Assembly (NCBI GenBank): GCA_021521415.1
Contig: JAIQDT010003797.1
Span: 217,526-281,525 of the forward strand
DNA from: Bidens hawaiensis
Taxonomy: Eukaryota; Streptophyta; Magnoliopsida; Asterales; Asteraceae
Length of the DNA stretch: 64,000 nt
Direction: 5' to 3'
Shown: piece by piece, positions 35,332 through 47,664 of the stretch
Layout of the letters: each line of letters begins with the position of its first letter
How positions within the stretch are numbered: position 1 is the first letter of the stretch
Program-made: the position numbers and the translations under genes
Notes under the pieces: generated by a model
Seen by the model: only the letters and a program-made list of their open reading frames with translations
The model's database searches: none
Told to the model about the DNA's origin: nothing

Positions 35332-38078
35332 TGTCACACCCTCAAAATCCACTAACGGAGTTTTACCGTCAGAGGGTGTGAACTGGCAGGATCGGAATCA
35401 TTAGTTATAACCAAACCAAAGAAAACGTTTAAATGAAAAATAAGTGCGGAAGCGTAAAACCTTAATTCAAAAGTTGCGTCACGCAGGACGACTTAAAACC
35501 AAATGTAAATGTTAAAATTAAGTTTGCAGAGTAAGATGTTTAACAATTAATGCATGCTCCTAAACCGCGCGCCCGCCTCGGCTACCTGAGAATAACATAC
35601 TAAAAGGGGTCAACACGAGGTTGGTGAGTTCACAAGTTATATAAGACAAATCGTTTAGCGTTTGAGTTCAGCGTTTTCGTTAAGTGTTTTGCGTAACCAC
35701 GTTACGGCGTTTAAAAGTTTTGCGTAACCACGTTACGGCGTTTAAGTGTGTAACCACGTTACAGCGTTTAAGTGTGTAACCACGTTACAGCGTTTAAGTG
35801 TGTAACCACGTTACAGCGTTTAAGTGTTACCAGATAATGTTATGTCAAATTATATATCGATAGGTAGCTAATCTATACAACAAGTATTACTAAGTGGTTC
35901 GAGACCGAAGCTGACTGTTTATCAAGTGCCCGTCACCAGGTCAACCCAGACCATGGTAAGTGTTAGCCAAAAATTACACCCACTCAACCTCCAGTTGAGC
36001 TTAGCGTCGGGTGGGGTTTGTCAAACCCAGTAGTACTACTCAACAGTGACTCGCTATTCCAAATATTAACCGGTTCGATGCGTGGGACTTCAAGGGTTAC
36101 GTGCCGCTTAGCCTCTACAAGTGATATATATAATTTATAACAAAATCTTAAATATGTGTTTATCTCAAAAATGCGTTTATCGGAGTATGTTATCTCCCAC
36201 AAGTGAAAAACGTTTGAAAACAGTTCAAAGAGCGGGGTAAGTGAACTCACTGTTTGCGAAGAATATTCCAAATTAGATCACCGAGTGATGCGCGTCGTAG
36301 AAAACTCTCTAGCGTTCTAAAATAACAAAGAGATTTTCTAAGTATCGGAACGTTTAACGAGTCTCTAGACTCGGCACATAATACCTATGCACGTATCATG
36401 TTTCGTGTTTCGTTTGTGAACCGTGTGTGATTTAAACAAGTACAATTGTGATACGATACACGAGTGAGCAATTACTTTCGTGTCATGTATTAATAACATA
36501 CTTACAAGCAATTATTCCCGTAAGGGCATTTTGGTCAACAAACAAAGACTAACTAACTATTATTCCCCATAAGGGCAATTTGGTCAATTCATGGCAATCA
36601 ACTAGCAATTATTCCCCGCAAGGGTATTTTGGTCAAAATACCACAATTATATAAAAACTATCATATTTCATGCATTCCTATACAACTCAGCAGCTAGTTT
36701 CATTGTGACAGAATTTCTACTTGAAAGATTGTACTATTTCACCGATCATATCATCTCAATTAATTCACCAAAAATCACCACTGAAACATACATGTCTTAG
36801 GTTTCCAGAACATATTTTATATTATTTTTATTCCATATAGATTTCTCATAATGATCAAAACACTACAGTAAACTCATATCAGTCAGATTCATGCACAACA
36901 GAATGTTATTTGCAATTCCCGGTAAACGAAAAATCCAATAAATGCAAGACCACTTGGGTTTGGTTCCTAACTCAGTGAGTCAACTTCCAGAAGTGGAACC
37001 AACCCAATTGGCCTCGTAGTTCATGAGATATAGAATTTACAATATAACCTAACAGCAGGTCTAACAGCTCAGCTTTGCATCACGTTTTTGTAAAATCATA
37101 AAAGTATACTTCCACTTATCCAAAAATTACGAATTTATACTTTATAGAAACTAGACTCAACCTAGTTTACTGCAGTACTCACAATCTCAATCAATTTTCA
37201 CGTTTACACTTCGTTACAGTCAGTTAAACATCGTATATATATTCTGTCCAGAATCTGTTCACATCAAAACTCAACATAATCACAACCTATGAACTATCAT
37301 GCATCCATATAACCCTCTAGACACTATAACTACTATCCATGCATATCAATCACACCATACATACAAGATTAGGGTTTGTGTTTTAATTCAAATCAAGAAC
37401 AACAATCAATCATGTATCAATATCAATCTAGTTTATCAATCATCATGAATTCAACAACCATCATGTTAACTCATACACACTTATCAAAATCGGCTGCCTA
37501 GGGTTCTTAATTAACCCATTAAACATCAAAATTAAACAACAAGAAGGTAAAGGATGATCAATTATACCTTCCTAGCACCTAGTTCTTGGATTAAACACTT
37601 GATTAGGGTTTGTATGTGTGTATGAAAGTGACGGCAGCCTTGGAGAGGGGAGGTGAGAGCTCCGATCGGGATTTGGAAGGAATAATAATAATAGGTTAGG
37701 GTTTAGTTTAGGATATATTTATAAGCAAACAAGTTACACTCTAGTCCTTCTACTTTCAAGTGTTGTTTTTCTAGAACATTCCATCATACTTGGACAATAA
37801 GTTAACATGACCATAGTATTATCACATAGCACATAATCCTAACACATAATAATCATATAATTATTGTTTTTACGTTTGTCGTTTATTTATCAATCGTTTG
37901 CGTCAACTCGTTTGCGTTTCGGTGCAAATCCCGAAAGACTACCCATGTAGTGAGTGTTAAGCGTCATTTAAACCCTAGTTTAAATGTAATGAAGTGTGCG
38001 TTATAGATTCAACGATCTTAAAGTTTGAATTGACGGAGTTGAGTTAACGGAGTTAACCTGGAATTGACGATTGTCACA
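35332..38078 (-). repeat. Chromovirus 3' LTR (left)
   Basis: TGTCACACCC...GATTGTCACA. Contains a tandem array of about 27-bp units (GTGTAACCACGTTACAGCGTTTAA type) at 35680-35828 and three copies of an ATTATTCCCG-to-TTTGGTCAA block at about 36510-36640. The 95-codon open frame inside (35984-36271) is duplicated in the other LTR and looks non-coding. Confidence 0.97.
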
Positions 38079-38091
38079 TCATTCCCTTGTT
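38079..38091 (-). promoter_or_regulatory. Chromovirus polypurine tract
   Basis: Minus strand AACAAGGGAATGA immediately before the 3' LTR. Confidence 0.85.
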
Positions 38092-38213
38092 AAAGAATTT
38101 TCGTCCCGAAAATTTGAGTCAAGTCGTGATGAGAGTCTGAAAGAGTAAGAAGAAAAATTTTCAGTTTGTCATATCATCCCCTAGTAAAAAGAAATTTCGT
38201 CCCGAAATTTAAT

Positions 38214-41200
38214 TCATACCTCCGGTGATGTTTGACGGTTTGCCGGGTTTCGCGGTTTTCGGTGTTTGGTTAGCCCTTCAAAAAGGTGAGGATACTTTTT
38301 CATCATTTGATCCTCGCGTTCCCACGTGAACTCCGGTCCACGTCTCGAGTTCCAACGAACCTTAACGATTGGAATTTTGCTGTGTTTGAGCGTTTTGGTT
38401 TCCCAATCCAAAACCTCGACTGGTTCCTCAATGAACCGTAACTGTTCATCAACTTGTAGTTCCTCCAAAGGGACTACTTGGGTTTCATCAGATAGGCATT
38501 TCTTCAAATTTGATACGTGGAATACATCGTGTACGCCACTGAGTTCTGTTGGTAGGTCCAGTCGGTACGCCACCAGACCAATGCGCTCAGTTATCCGGTA
38601 CGGACCAACATACCGTGGGTTGAGTTTGTTTCGCTTACCAAAGCGAACTACACCTTTCCAAGGTGAGACTTTGAGTAACACCCGATCGTTCACTTTAAAT
38701 TCGAGAGGTTTTCGGCGCTTGTCGGCGTAACTCTTTTGGCGATCTCGTGCTGCTGCCATGCGATTTCGGATTTGAACGATCTTTTCCGAGGTTTCGAGTA
38801 CCAGTTCCGGACCAGTGATTTGGCTGTCACCCACCTCTGCCCAGCAGAGTGGTGATCGACACTTCCGTCCGTACAGCGCTTCAAACGGCGCTGCCTTAAT
38901 ACTTGCGTGGTAGCTGTTATTATACGAAAACTCTACCAAGGGTAAGTGGGGTTCCCAACTTTTTCCGAAATCTAAAACGCATGCACGCAACATATCCTCC
39001 AGGGTCTGAATAGTCCGTTCACTTTGCCCATCCGTCTGAGGATGGTATGCTGTACTCATATCGAGACGTGTGCCCAGTGCGCTTTGCAGCGACTTCCAAA
39101 AGTGTGAGGTAAAACGAGAATCTCGATCGGAAATGATCGAGACAGGCACTCCGTGTCTAGACACCACTTCTTTCATGTAGACACGAGACAGTCTTTCCAT
39201 TTTGTCTGTTTCCTTAATCGCTAGTAAGTGCGCCGATTTAGTCAACCGGTCAACGATCACCCAGATGGTATCGCATCCCGTCGGTGTCTTAGGCAAACCC
39301 GTAATAAAATCCATTGAGATGTGCTCCCATTTCCACATTGGGAGTTCCGGTTGTTGCAGTAGACCAGATGGTTTCTGGTATTCAATCTTGACTCTGGCAC
39401 AAGTCAAGCATTTGCTCACGTAGGTGGCAATGTCGGCTTTCATGTTCGGCCACCAGTAAAGTGCCTTTAAATCATGATACATTTTATCTGAGCCAGGGTG
39501 GATAGAATATCGGGACTTGTGAGCTTCGTCCATCACTAGAGTTCTCAACTCTCCGTATCGTGGAACCCAAATCCGGTTCTCAAAATATCGGACCCCGTCC
39601 GATCTGGTTTCAAGTTGCTTGTTCATGCCCCGCATGAGTTCCGATGGAAGATTTTTATCTTTCAAAGCTTCCAGTTGCGCATCGCGAATCTGATCGGGTA
39701 AGCTGGCATGAATCGTAAGTTGCAATGCTCTTACTCGTCTGGGTTTTTCTGTTTCTTTTCTGCTGAGGGCGTCGGCCACCACATTGGCCTTGCCAGGGTG
39801 GTACTTGATGGCACAATCATAATCTTTAAGCAGCTCGACCCAACGACGCTGTCGCATGTTCAGCTCTTTCTGATCGTAGATATGTTGGAGACTCTTGTGG
39901 TCGGTGTAAATGGTAAACTTGGTACCGTACAAGTAATGCCTCCATATCTTAAGAGCAAACACTACAGCTCCGAGTTCCAAATCGTGGGTCGTGTAGTTCT
40001 TCTCGTGAACCCGTAGTTGTCTAGAGGCGTAGGCTATAACCTTCTCGAGTTGCATCAGCACACAACCGAGACCTTGTATAGATGCGTCACAGTGTACCTC
40101 AAAGTTTTCCGTTCCCTCGGGGAGGGCTAAAATAGGGGCGCTACAAAGCTTGGTTTTCAATAGTTGGAAAGCGGATTCTTGCGCGTCACCCCAGTTGTAC
40201 TTAGTGCCCTTGTGAGTCAAAGCGGTGAGGGGTTGAGCAATCTTTGAAAATCCCTCGATGAAACGCCGATAGTAGCCGGCCAGTCCTAGGAATTGTCGCA
40301 CTTCAGTCGGAGTCTTAGGTGCTTCCCAGTTTTTGATGGCCTCTACCTTACCGGGATCGACATGGATACCATTCTCGTTGATCACATGTCCTAAAAAGTG
40401 AACCTCGCGAAGCCAAAATTCACATTTCGAGACTTTAGCATACAGTTGTTCCTTCTTCAGTAGTTCCAGAATTATCCTTAAGTGCTCTTCGTGGTCAGTC
40501 TCGTTCTTGGAGTAGACGAGAATATCATCAATGAAAACAATCACGAACTTGTCGAGGTACGCCTTGCATACTCGATTCATGAGATCCATAAATACGGCTG
40601 GTGCGTTGGTTAGGCCAAAAGGCATAACCGAAAACTCGTAGTGACCATACCGTGTTCTGAAAGCCGTCTTTGAAATATCTTCTTCGCGCACTCTCAGCTG
40701 GTGATAACCGGATCGTAGATCGATCTTCGAGTAGTAACTCGATCCCTGAAGCTGGTCAAACAAATCATCAATTCGGGGTAAAGGATAACGGTTCTTGACC
40801 GTCACTTTGTTCAACTCCCGGTAGTCGATGCACATTCGGAAGGTCCCGTCTTTCTTTCGGACAAACAAGACAGGGGCTCCCCATGGCGATGAGCTAGGTC
40901 GGATAAAACCTTTATCCAACAAATCTTGCAACTGGGTGGACAACTCCTGAAGTTCCGCCGGTGCGAGCCGATACGGGGCTCGTGCTATGGGTGCTGCACC
41001 GGGTGTCAACTCGATCTGAAATTCGACTTGACGAATAGGAGGGAGTCCAGGTAAATCCTCCGGGAAAACTTCCGGAAAGTCTCGCACAACCGGTATGTCT
41101 TCAATTCGTTTCTCCTCCGCGGGTTTCTCAACAATCTGCGCCAAAACTGCCGGATGACCCTTTCGTAAATACTTCTGTGCTTTCATAAGGGTGATGATGC

Positions 41201-42827
41201 TGTTGGTCATGCCGCTTCTCTCGCCTCGGACCGAAATGATCTCGCCGGAAGGGGTGGTAATATGGACTATTTTATCATGGCATATAATCTTCGCTCGGTT
41301 CTCGGATAACCAGTCCATGCCGACAACGACATCGAAACTACTAAGCGTAAAAGGAATAAGGTCGATGTCAAAAACATGACCTGACAGTTTCAACTTACAT
41401 CCCGCAAGTATATGAGTTGTTACTACAGTTTTACCATTAGCTAATTCAACAGGAAACTTAGCGTCTAACGTGGTTGGAGTAAGGTCTAAAAGTTGGCTAA
41501 AGGCTTTCGACACAAAACTCCTATCAGCTCCAGTGTCAAACAAAATGGAAGCAAAATAATCGTTTACAGGGAACTTACCGGACACCACATGCGGATCATT
41601 GCGGGCTTGACCCGATCCAATCACAAACGCTCTTCCTTTGCCATTTCCTTCACCGTTACTGCCACTTCCATTGCCCCCATTGTTGTCATTATGTTTCAGC
41701 TTGGGGCAATCCTTCCGGAAATGACCTTCCTGTCCACATTCAAAACATCCCTTAGTCGTCATCGGTTGCTTAGGAGCACCCTTTGCCGCAAGGTCTCCTC
41801 TACATTCTTTCGCTTGGTGACCTATCTTTCCGCATCTTTGACACTTGACACGGTCACACTGGCCAACATGATGATAGTTGCACCTGTTGCACTTTGGATA
41901 CTTCCCAGCATATCCGCTCGAAACCTGCCCGCTACCGTTGTTGTTGGAGTTGTTGTTGTTGTGATTCTGAGTGTTAAAGCTCCGGGTGAACTCGGGTTTA
42001 CGGTAGTGTTGTTGCGGTGGGAGGTTCGAGGATGAAGATCTGGTGTTGTCGAACTTTCTCTTCCCGCTGTTCGGGTTGCTGTTGTTGTTACTGTTGCTGG
42101 CGTGGTCATTACTCGGGTTGTCACGGGCTTTAACAGTCGAACCCCTCGGTGGTAACGCACCCTGGGTCACAGCCTGATCCGTCAGTTTGTGAGCCAAACG
42201 GATCGCTTGTTGGATCGTGGCTGGTCTGGAAGACGTCACCATACCCTGAATCTGTGGTGCTAACCCATCAATGTACATCTCTATTCTCTTGCTCGGCGGA
42301 TCCACCATCCGCGGACACATCACTGCCAACTCGTGCGAACGAGTAGTGTAGGCTTCAATCTCTGAACCCACCATTTTCAATGACCAAAACTCCGACTCTA
42401 ACTTCGAAATTTCTTCCCTCGGACAGTACTCCTCTCGCATCATGCTTTTGAACTCCTCCCAGTTCATCGCGTTAGCCAGTTCCAATCCAAGGATCTGGAC
42501 GTTCGAATTCCACCAAGTGAGGGCGGAATCCTCAAGTGTCCCAGCAGCGAATTTGACCCTACTGGCAGGGGGACAGTTACACATCTCAAAGGCCGACTCG
42601 GCCTTCTCAGCCCAACGCAGGAAGCCTATAGCTCCCTCAGTGCCCTTAAACGTACTGGGCTTGCAGTCACGGTAGTTCTTGAAGGTACACGTTCCATTCG
42701 GACCTCCTGTTTGATTCTGAACGTGTGCGGCTAAAGCGGCCGCCACATGGTCATTCAGCAGAGTTTGGAGTTCAGCTGCAGTCATGCTGATGTTACCACG
42801 TCCTCGTCCAGCGTTTCTTCCAGCCAT
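38214..42827 (-). CDS. Chromovirus Gag-Pol polyprotein, 1537 aa, intact
   Basis: One open frame encodes all functions for copying the element through RNA. In order: capsid-type gag (about residues 60-215); an N/S-rich linker; three zinc knuckles (313-324, 329-342, 361-374; the first atypical); aspartic protease with DTGA at 431-434; reverse transcriptase (about 600-800) with FIDDI at 765-769; RNase H (about 905-1023) with acidic residues at 914, 951, 976 and 1019; integrase with HHCC finger (cysteines 1140 and 1143) and catalytic D1173, D1234, E1270 (D-D-35-E spacing); and a C-terminal chromodomain (about 1464-1516), which in this family directs integration to heterochromatin. No stop or shift is seen. 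The start ATG directly follows the stop of an upstream ORF. Confidence 0.97.
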   Translation of the reverse strand: MAGRNAGRGRGNISMTAAELQTLLNDHVAAALAAHVQNQTGGPNGTCTFKNYRDCKPSTFKGTEGAIGFLRWAEKAESAFEMCNCPPASRVKFAAGTLEDSALTWWNSNVQILGLELANAMNWEEFKSMMREEYCPREEISKLESEFWSLKMVGSEIEAYTTRSHELAVMCPRMVDPPSKRIEMYIDGLAPQIQGMVTSSRPATIQQAIRLAHKLTDQAVTQGALPPRGSTVKARDNPSNDHASNSNNNSNPNSGKRKFDNTRSSSSNLPPQQHYRKPEFTRSFNTQNHNNNNSNNNGSGQVSSGYAGKYPKCNRCNYHHVGQCDRVKCQRCGKIGHQAKECRGDLAAKGAPKQPMTTKGCFECGQEGHFRKDCPKLKHNDNNGGNGSGSNGEGNGKGRAFVIGSGQARNDPHVVSGKFPVNDYFASILFDTGADRSFVSKAFSQLLDLTPTTLDAKFPVELANGKTVVTTHILAGCKLKLSGHVFDIDLIPFTLSSFDVVVGMDWLSENRAKIICHDKIVHITTPSGEIISVRGERSGMTNSIITLMKAQKYLRKGHPAVLAQIVEKPAEEKRIEDIPVVRDFPEVFPEDLPGLPPIRQVEFQIELTPGAAPIARAPYRLAPAELQELSTQLQDLLDKGFIRPSSSPWGAPVLFVRKKDGTFRMCIDYRELNKVTVKNRYPLPRIDDLFDQLQGSSYYSKIDLRSGYHQLRVREEDISKTAFRTRYGHYEFSVMPFGLTNAPAVFMDLMNRVCKAYLDKFVIVFIDDILVYSKNETDHEEHLRIILELLKKEQLYAKVSKCEFWLREVHFLGHVINENGIHVDPGKVEAIKNWEAPKTPTEVRQFLGLAGYYRRFIEGFSKIAQPLTALTHKGTKYNWGDAQESAFQLLKTKLCSAPILALPEGTENFEVHCDASIQGLGCVLMQLEKVIAYASRQLRVHEKNYTTHDLELGAVVFALKIWRHYLYGTKFTIYTDHKSLQHIYDQKELNMRQRRWVELLKDYDCAIKYHPGKANVVADALSRKETEKPRRVRALQLTIHASLPDQIRDAQLEALKDKNLPSELMRGMNKQLETRSDGVRYFENRIWVPRYGELRTLVMDEAHKSRYSIHPGSDKMYHDLKALYWWPNMKADIATYVSKCLTCARVKIEYQKPSGLLQQPELPMWKWEHISMDFITGLPKTPTGCDTIWVIVDRLTKSAHLLAIKETDKMERLSRVYMKEVVSRHGVPVSIISDRDSRFTSHFWKSLQSALGTRLDMSTAYHPQTDGQSERTIQTLEDMLRACVLDFGKSWEPHLPLVEFSYNNSYHASIKAAPFEALYGRKCRSPLCWAEVGDSQITGPELVLETSEKIVQIRNRMAAARDRQKSYADKRRKPLEFKVNDRVLLKVSPWKGVVRFGKRNKLNPRYVGPYRITERIGLVAYRLDLPTELSGVHDVFHVSNLKKCLSDETQVVPLEELQVDEQLRFIEEPVEVLDWETKTLKHSKIPIVKVRWNSRRGPEFTWEREDQMMKKYPHLFEGLTKHRKPRNPANRQTSPEV

Positions 42828-43436
42828 CTAGTTATTATCATCCCGAGATGTCGTCGCCTGAGGACACATCCGAGTGTGCCTCTGGCTCAGCCGGTTCTTC
42901 CTCCGGTTCCTCTTCGGGTTCCTCCTCGGGATCTTCCTCAGGTTTCTCCTCAGGCTCCTCTTCGGGATCTTCTTCATCATAACCTTCATTTGTTGATCAC
43001 TAGCCCCTTGCATATCTTTCATTGCCGCTGCCATGCGGGCAATCTCCTCCTGAGTCTCGGTTCCGTCTTTAAACAGTCTGGAAACATTTTCTCTCGTGTA
43101 GCGCATGTAACCCACATCACGCTCCAAACAAGAAACGATAGCTGCGAGAACTCGCTCTACAGGTTCGGTTATGGGTGGTAGGGTGTTGGGATAAGCAGGG
43201 TGGTTCGGGTGTGGCAACGGGGGAACTTGTTCACGGTAGACCATACGTCTGATCATGTTAGGGTACCAATCCCAGCTAACGTTGTTTTCGTAAAGGCTTC
43301 CGGATAGGCGGTACCTCTTCGGTGCGGGAGCTGCGAGTTCCGGGACTATGCGGGGTGGCGAGGCAGTAGGTAACTGCGGTTCCTTCCCGTGAGCATGCGT
43401 CATCGAATCGGATGATGATGAGGGTGGCGTCGACAT
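42828..43436 (-). CDS. Upstream ORF of the chromovirus, 202 aa, function unknown
   Basis: Starts with MSTPPSSSSDSMTHAHGKEP and ends with a TAG that is immediately followed by the ATG of gag-pol, so re-initiation is possible. Residues about 70-150 look folded (VERVLAAIVSCLERDVGYMRY). The tail is strikingly basic (KRSLRRNLRKIPRRNPKRNR). In the neighbouring frame the same DNA (42838 to about 42982) reads as a strongly acidic tail (DPEEEPEEKPEEDPEEEPEE). The acidic frame is closed just upstream by a stop, so a one-base indel near residue 150 probably switched the tail from acidic to basic in this copy. I do not recognise a family; it may be a split-off N-terminal gag part. Confidence 0.6.
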   Translation of the reverse strand: MSTPPSSSSDSMTHAHGKEPQLPTASPPRIVPELAAPAPKRYRLSGSLYENNVSWDWYPNMIRRMVYREQVPPLPHPNHPAYPNTLPPITEPVERVLAAIVSCLERDVGYMRYTRENVSRLFKDGTETQEEIARMAAAMKDMQGASDQQMKVMMKKIPKRSLRRNLRKIPRRNPKRNRRKNRLSQRHTRMCPQATTSRDDNN

Positions 43437-43594
43437 CCCTACAGGTAAGCCGTGTATGCGCGCGCGTATGAGCGAAAGAGGTAAGAGATAAGATTACAAG
43501 ACTACACAAACCTATGCAGTGCGTATTATTATAACTAATGGGTCGTCGCGGTTATAGTCTAGTATGCATGCAGTTTCTAGTTCGCTATAACCAA

Positions 43595-43608
43595 TGGCTC
43601 TGATACCA
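43595..43608 (-). promoter_or_regulatory. Chromovirus primer-binding site
   Basis: Minus strand TGGTATCAGAGCCA, three bases inside the 5' LTR; complementary to initiator tRNA-Met. Confidence 0.95.
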
Positions 43609-43611
43609 ATC

Positions 43612-46358
43612 TGTCACACCCTCAAAATCCACTAACGGAGTTTTACCGTCAGAGGGTGTGAACTGGCAGGATCGGAATCATTAGTTATAACCAAACCAAA
43701 GAAAACGTTTAAATGAAAAATAAGTGCGGAAGCGTAAAACCTTAATTCAAAAGTTGCGTCACGCAGGACGACTTAAAACCAAATGTAAATGTTAAAATTA
43801 AGTTTGCAGAGTAAGATGTTTAACAATTAATGCATGCTCCTAAACCGCGCGCCCGCCTCGGCTACCTGAGAATAACATACTAAAAGGGGTCAACACGAGG
43901 TTGGTGAGTTCACAAGTTATATAAGACAAATCGTTTAGCGTTTGAGTTCAGCGTTTTCGTTAAGTGTTTTGCGTAACCACGTTACGGCGTTTAAAAGTTT
44001 TGCGTAACCACGTTACGGCGTTTAAGTGTGTAACCACGTTACAGCGTTTAAGTGTGTAACCACGTTACAGCGTTTAAGTGTGTAACCACGTTACAGCGTT
44101 TAAGTGTTACCAGATAATGTTATGTCAAATTATATATCGATAGGTAGCTAATCTATACAACAAGTATTACTAAGTGGTTCGAGACCGAAGCTGACTGTTT
44201 ATCAAGTGCCCGTCACCAGGTCAACCCAGACCATGGTAAGTGTTAGCCAAAAATTACACCCACTCAACCTCCAGTTGAGCTTAGCGTCGGGTGGGGTTTG
44301 TCAAACCCAGTAGTACTACTCAACAGTGACTCGCTATTCCAAATATTAACCGGTTCGATGCGTGGGACTTCAAGGGTTACGTGCCGCTTAGCCTCTACAA
44401 GTGATATATATAATTTATAACAAAATCTTAAATATGTGTTTATCTCAAAAATGCGTTTATCGGAGTATGTTATCTCCCCCAAGTGAAAAACGTTTGAAAA
44501 CAGTTCAAAGAGCGGGGTAAGTGAACTCACTGTTTGCGAAGAATATTCCAAATTAGATCACCGAGTGATGCGCGTCGTAGAAAACTCTCTAGCGTTCTAA
44601 AATAACAAAGAGATTTTCTAAGTATCGGAACGTTTAACGAGTCTCTAGACTCGGCACATAATACCTATGCACGTATCATGTTTCGTGTTTCGTTTGTGAA
44701 CCGTGTGTGATTTAAACAAGTACAATTGTGATACGATACACGAGTGAGCAATTACTTTCGTGTCATGTATTAATAACATACTTACAAGCAATTATTCCCG
44801 TAAGGGCATTTTGGTCAACAAACAAAGACTAACTAACTATTATTCCCCATAAGGGCAATTTGGTCAATTCATGGCAATCAACTAGCAATTATTCCCCGCA
44901 AGGGTATTTTGGTCAAAATACCACAATTATATAAAAACTATCATATTTCATGCATTCCTATACAACTCAGCAGCTAGTTTCATTGTGACAGAATTTCTAC
45001 TTGAAAGATTGTACTATTTCACCGATCATATCATCTCAATTAATTCACCAAAAATCACCACTGAAACATACATGTCTTAGGTTTCCAGAACATATTTTAT
45101 ATTATTTTTATTCCATATAGATTTCTCATAATGATCAAAACACTACAGTAAACTCATATCAGTCAGATTCATGCACAACAGAATGTTATTTGCAATTCCC
45201 GGTAAACGAAAAATCCAATAAATGCAAGACCACTTGGGTTTGGTTCCTAACTCAGTGAGTCAACTTCCAGAAGTGGAACCAACCCAATTGGCCTCGTAGT
45301 TCATGAGATATAGAATTTACAATATAACCTAACAGCAGGTCTAACAGCTCAGCTTTGCATCACGTTTTTGTAAAATCATAAAAGTATACTTCCACTTATC
45401 CAAAAATTACGAATTTATACTTTATAGAAACTAGACTCAACCTAGTTTACTGCAGTACTCACAATCTCAATCAATTTTCACGTTTACACTTCGTTACAGT
45501 CAGTTAAACATCGTATATATATTCTGTCCAGAATCTGTTCACATCAAAACTCAACATAATCACAACCTATGAACTATCATGCATCCATATAACCCTCTAG
45601 ACACTATAACTACTATCCATGCATATCAATCACACCATACATACAAGATTAGGGTTTGTGTTTTAATTCAAATCAAGAACAACAATCAATCATGTATCAA
45701 TATCAATCTAGTTTATCAATCATCATGAATTCAACAACCATCATGTTAACTCATACACACTTATCAAAATCGGCTGCCTAGGGTTCTTAATTAACCCATT
45801 AAACATCAAAATTAAACAACAAGAAGGTAAAGGATGATCAATTATACCTTCCTAGCACCTAGTTCTTGGATTAAACACTTGATTAGGGTTTGTATGTGTG
45901 TATGAAAGTGACGGCAGCCTTGGAGAGGGGAGGTGAGAGCTCCGATCGGGATTTGGAAGGAATAATAATAATAGGTTAGGGTTTAGTTTAGGATATATTT
46001 ATAAGCAAACAAGTTACACTCTAGTCCTTCTACTTTCAAGTGTTGTTTTTCTAGAACATTCCATCATACTTGGACAATAAGTTAACATGACCATAGTATT
46101 ATCACATAGCACATAATCCTAACACATAATAATCATATAATTATTGTTTTTACGTTTGTCGTTTATTTATCAATCGTTTGCGTCAACTCGTTTGCGTTTC
46201 GGTGCAAATCCCGAAAGACTACCCATGTAGTGAGTGTTAAGCGTCATTTAAACCCTAGTTTAAATGTAATGAAGTGTGCGTTATAGATTCAACGATCTTA
46301 AAGTTTGAATTGACGGAGTTGAGTTAACGGAGTTAACCTGGAATTGACGATTGTCACA
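43612..46358 (-). repeat. Chromovirus 5' LTR (right)
   Basis: Same 2747-bp sequence as the left LTR, including the tandem array at 43960-44108. Confidence 0.97.
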
Positions 46359-46563
46359 GCTGTTCACCAGCCGGACGTTTAATCTACAACAATTCGGCCT
46401 ACCCATGACTGTGTTAGCAAACCATCAGCGTTTCTACCGGTCACTTAAAGCATCATGCATTATTTTGTGTATGTTGATTCACATGAAATTATATGTTTTT
46501 TTTTTGTGTTTTCATACACTAATTTAGGCCGCCCACCAGGTGTTCGATCAAATGTCGTTTTGT

Positions 46564-47492
46564 TATTTTTTTATTATTGTTGCTTAATGTTTAATTGTTT
46601 AATTTATTAATTGATATAAATTGGTTTTAATTTTAGATTTATGAGATTTGACCGATTAATTGCAAGTAAACTTGAAATTCGTAATCAATTGCAAGTAAAT
46701 TTCTCTATATTATGAACAAATCAACCATATGATTAAGGATTACTTTGATTACGGAATTTCAAAATTATAATCAATTATGATATATATGTGGTATGAATGA
46801 CTTTAACATAATCATCAAATCAACCATATGATTAAGAATCTAATAATGATTCCAATTTTAGGGATGATAATAAATAAAAAATAAAATTTATTATACAAGA
46901 AAACAATTATTATAGGGATTCTATAATTATCATAAATCTACAACTTATATCAATTATGCAATTATTCAATTGATGATTAATTTTATTAATGGTAACATAT
47001 TAAAAATAAATTAGTTACATATTTTTGTACATTACTATTTTTATGATAAATGTTGAAATATGATGTAGATTTAAACATTTTAATTTTATTTATATTGTAA
47101 TTATAATATAATAATATAATTTAATAACATTAAATTCAAATATTTCAAAGTTTCAAAATCCGTAATTAAAGACTTCCTAATTTTCATCCATATTTTAAGC
47201 TAATTCAAAATCCCTAATTTTATAATTTTTAATTAATTATATTTACACCTTCCTTATTTATTCACCTATCCAAAAATTCAAACATCTAATACTTATGTAT
47301 AAATACTCTAACATTCACACAATAATTCTCACACCATCACACCGGAATTAACAAAAACGAATTTGTTTCTTTGTAAGGTATATAGTTTGGTCGTACTTAT
47401 ATAATTCATTTTGTTGTTTAGTTGTTCGGTTAAATGTATAATTGTTCAAAAATTAATAGTTTGTTTATTTTTAATTTTTCACCACCAGAAAG
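46564..47492. other. AT-rich Helitron interior with a promoter-like TATA
   Basis: No ORF. TATAAATA lies at about 47297-47304, some 190 bp before the RPA-like start codon, and could be that gene's promoter. Confidence 0.4.
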
Positions 47493-47664
47493 ATGGAGCC
47501 AATATACATTACAATGTTGAACTAATTGGATGTGCTTAACAACAATTGTGTCCTCAAGGTTCGTATTTTGAAACTATGACATCTCAAGGACAATAACAAG
47601 TCCGGTGAAGATTGGTCGATAGAGATGATTTTGCAAGACGAAATAGTATTGTTACATAAAAATA
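47493..47664 (+). pseudogene. RPA1-like (OB-fold) exon remnant of the Helitron
   Basis: From ATG 47493 the frame reads MEPIYITMLN, stop, LDVLNNNCVLKVRILKL, stop, then SGEDWSIEMILQDE. KVRI-L-L with SIEMIL-DE is the start of the replication protein A large-subunit DNA-binding domain carried by many plant Helitrons. Both stops are single-base changes (a GAA-type codon to TAA, TGG to TGA). Later exons are not recognisable. Confidence 0.65.

Larger units (their letters stand above)
35332..46358 (-). mobile_element. Intact Ty3/gypsy chromovirus (Tekay/Del type), minus strand
   Basis: Identical-length LTRs (2747 bp each) differ, as far as I could see, at one base (A at 36199, C at 44479). The 5-bp target duplication GCTGT is perfect (35327-35331 and 46359-46363). 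Primer-binding site, polypurine tract and an uninterrupted 1537-codon gag-pol with chromodomain are all present. A very recent insertion and possibly an autonomous element. The chromodomain and domain order place it among chromoviruses; the Tekay/Del assignment is from overall look. Confidence 0.97.
35322..46563 (+). pseudogene. Possible captured gene start (PPR-like), split by the gypsy insertion
   Basis: Joining 35322-35331 to 46364 onward, with the gypsy element and one target copy removed, gives an open frame from an ATG. It is rich in F, L, R, S and T, as mitochondrial targeting peptides are, and runs to about 46468. After a GT...AG gap (about 46469-46527, short for a plant intron) the frame reads AAHQVFDQMS, which fits a pentatricopeptide-repeat start. 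Nothing follows. Helitrons often capture such gene pieces, but this short match could be chance. Confidence 0.3.

Noticed and set aside
35984..36271. 95-codon open frame, repeated at 44264-44551
   Set aside because: It lies inside both LTR copies of the chromovirus and has no domain; duplication comes from the LTR.
39708..40016. Open frames on the plus strand across 38300-43200
   Set aside because: They are antisense shadows of the intact gag-pol frame.
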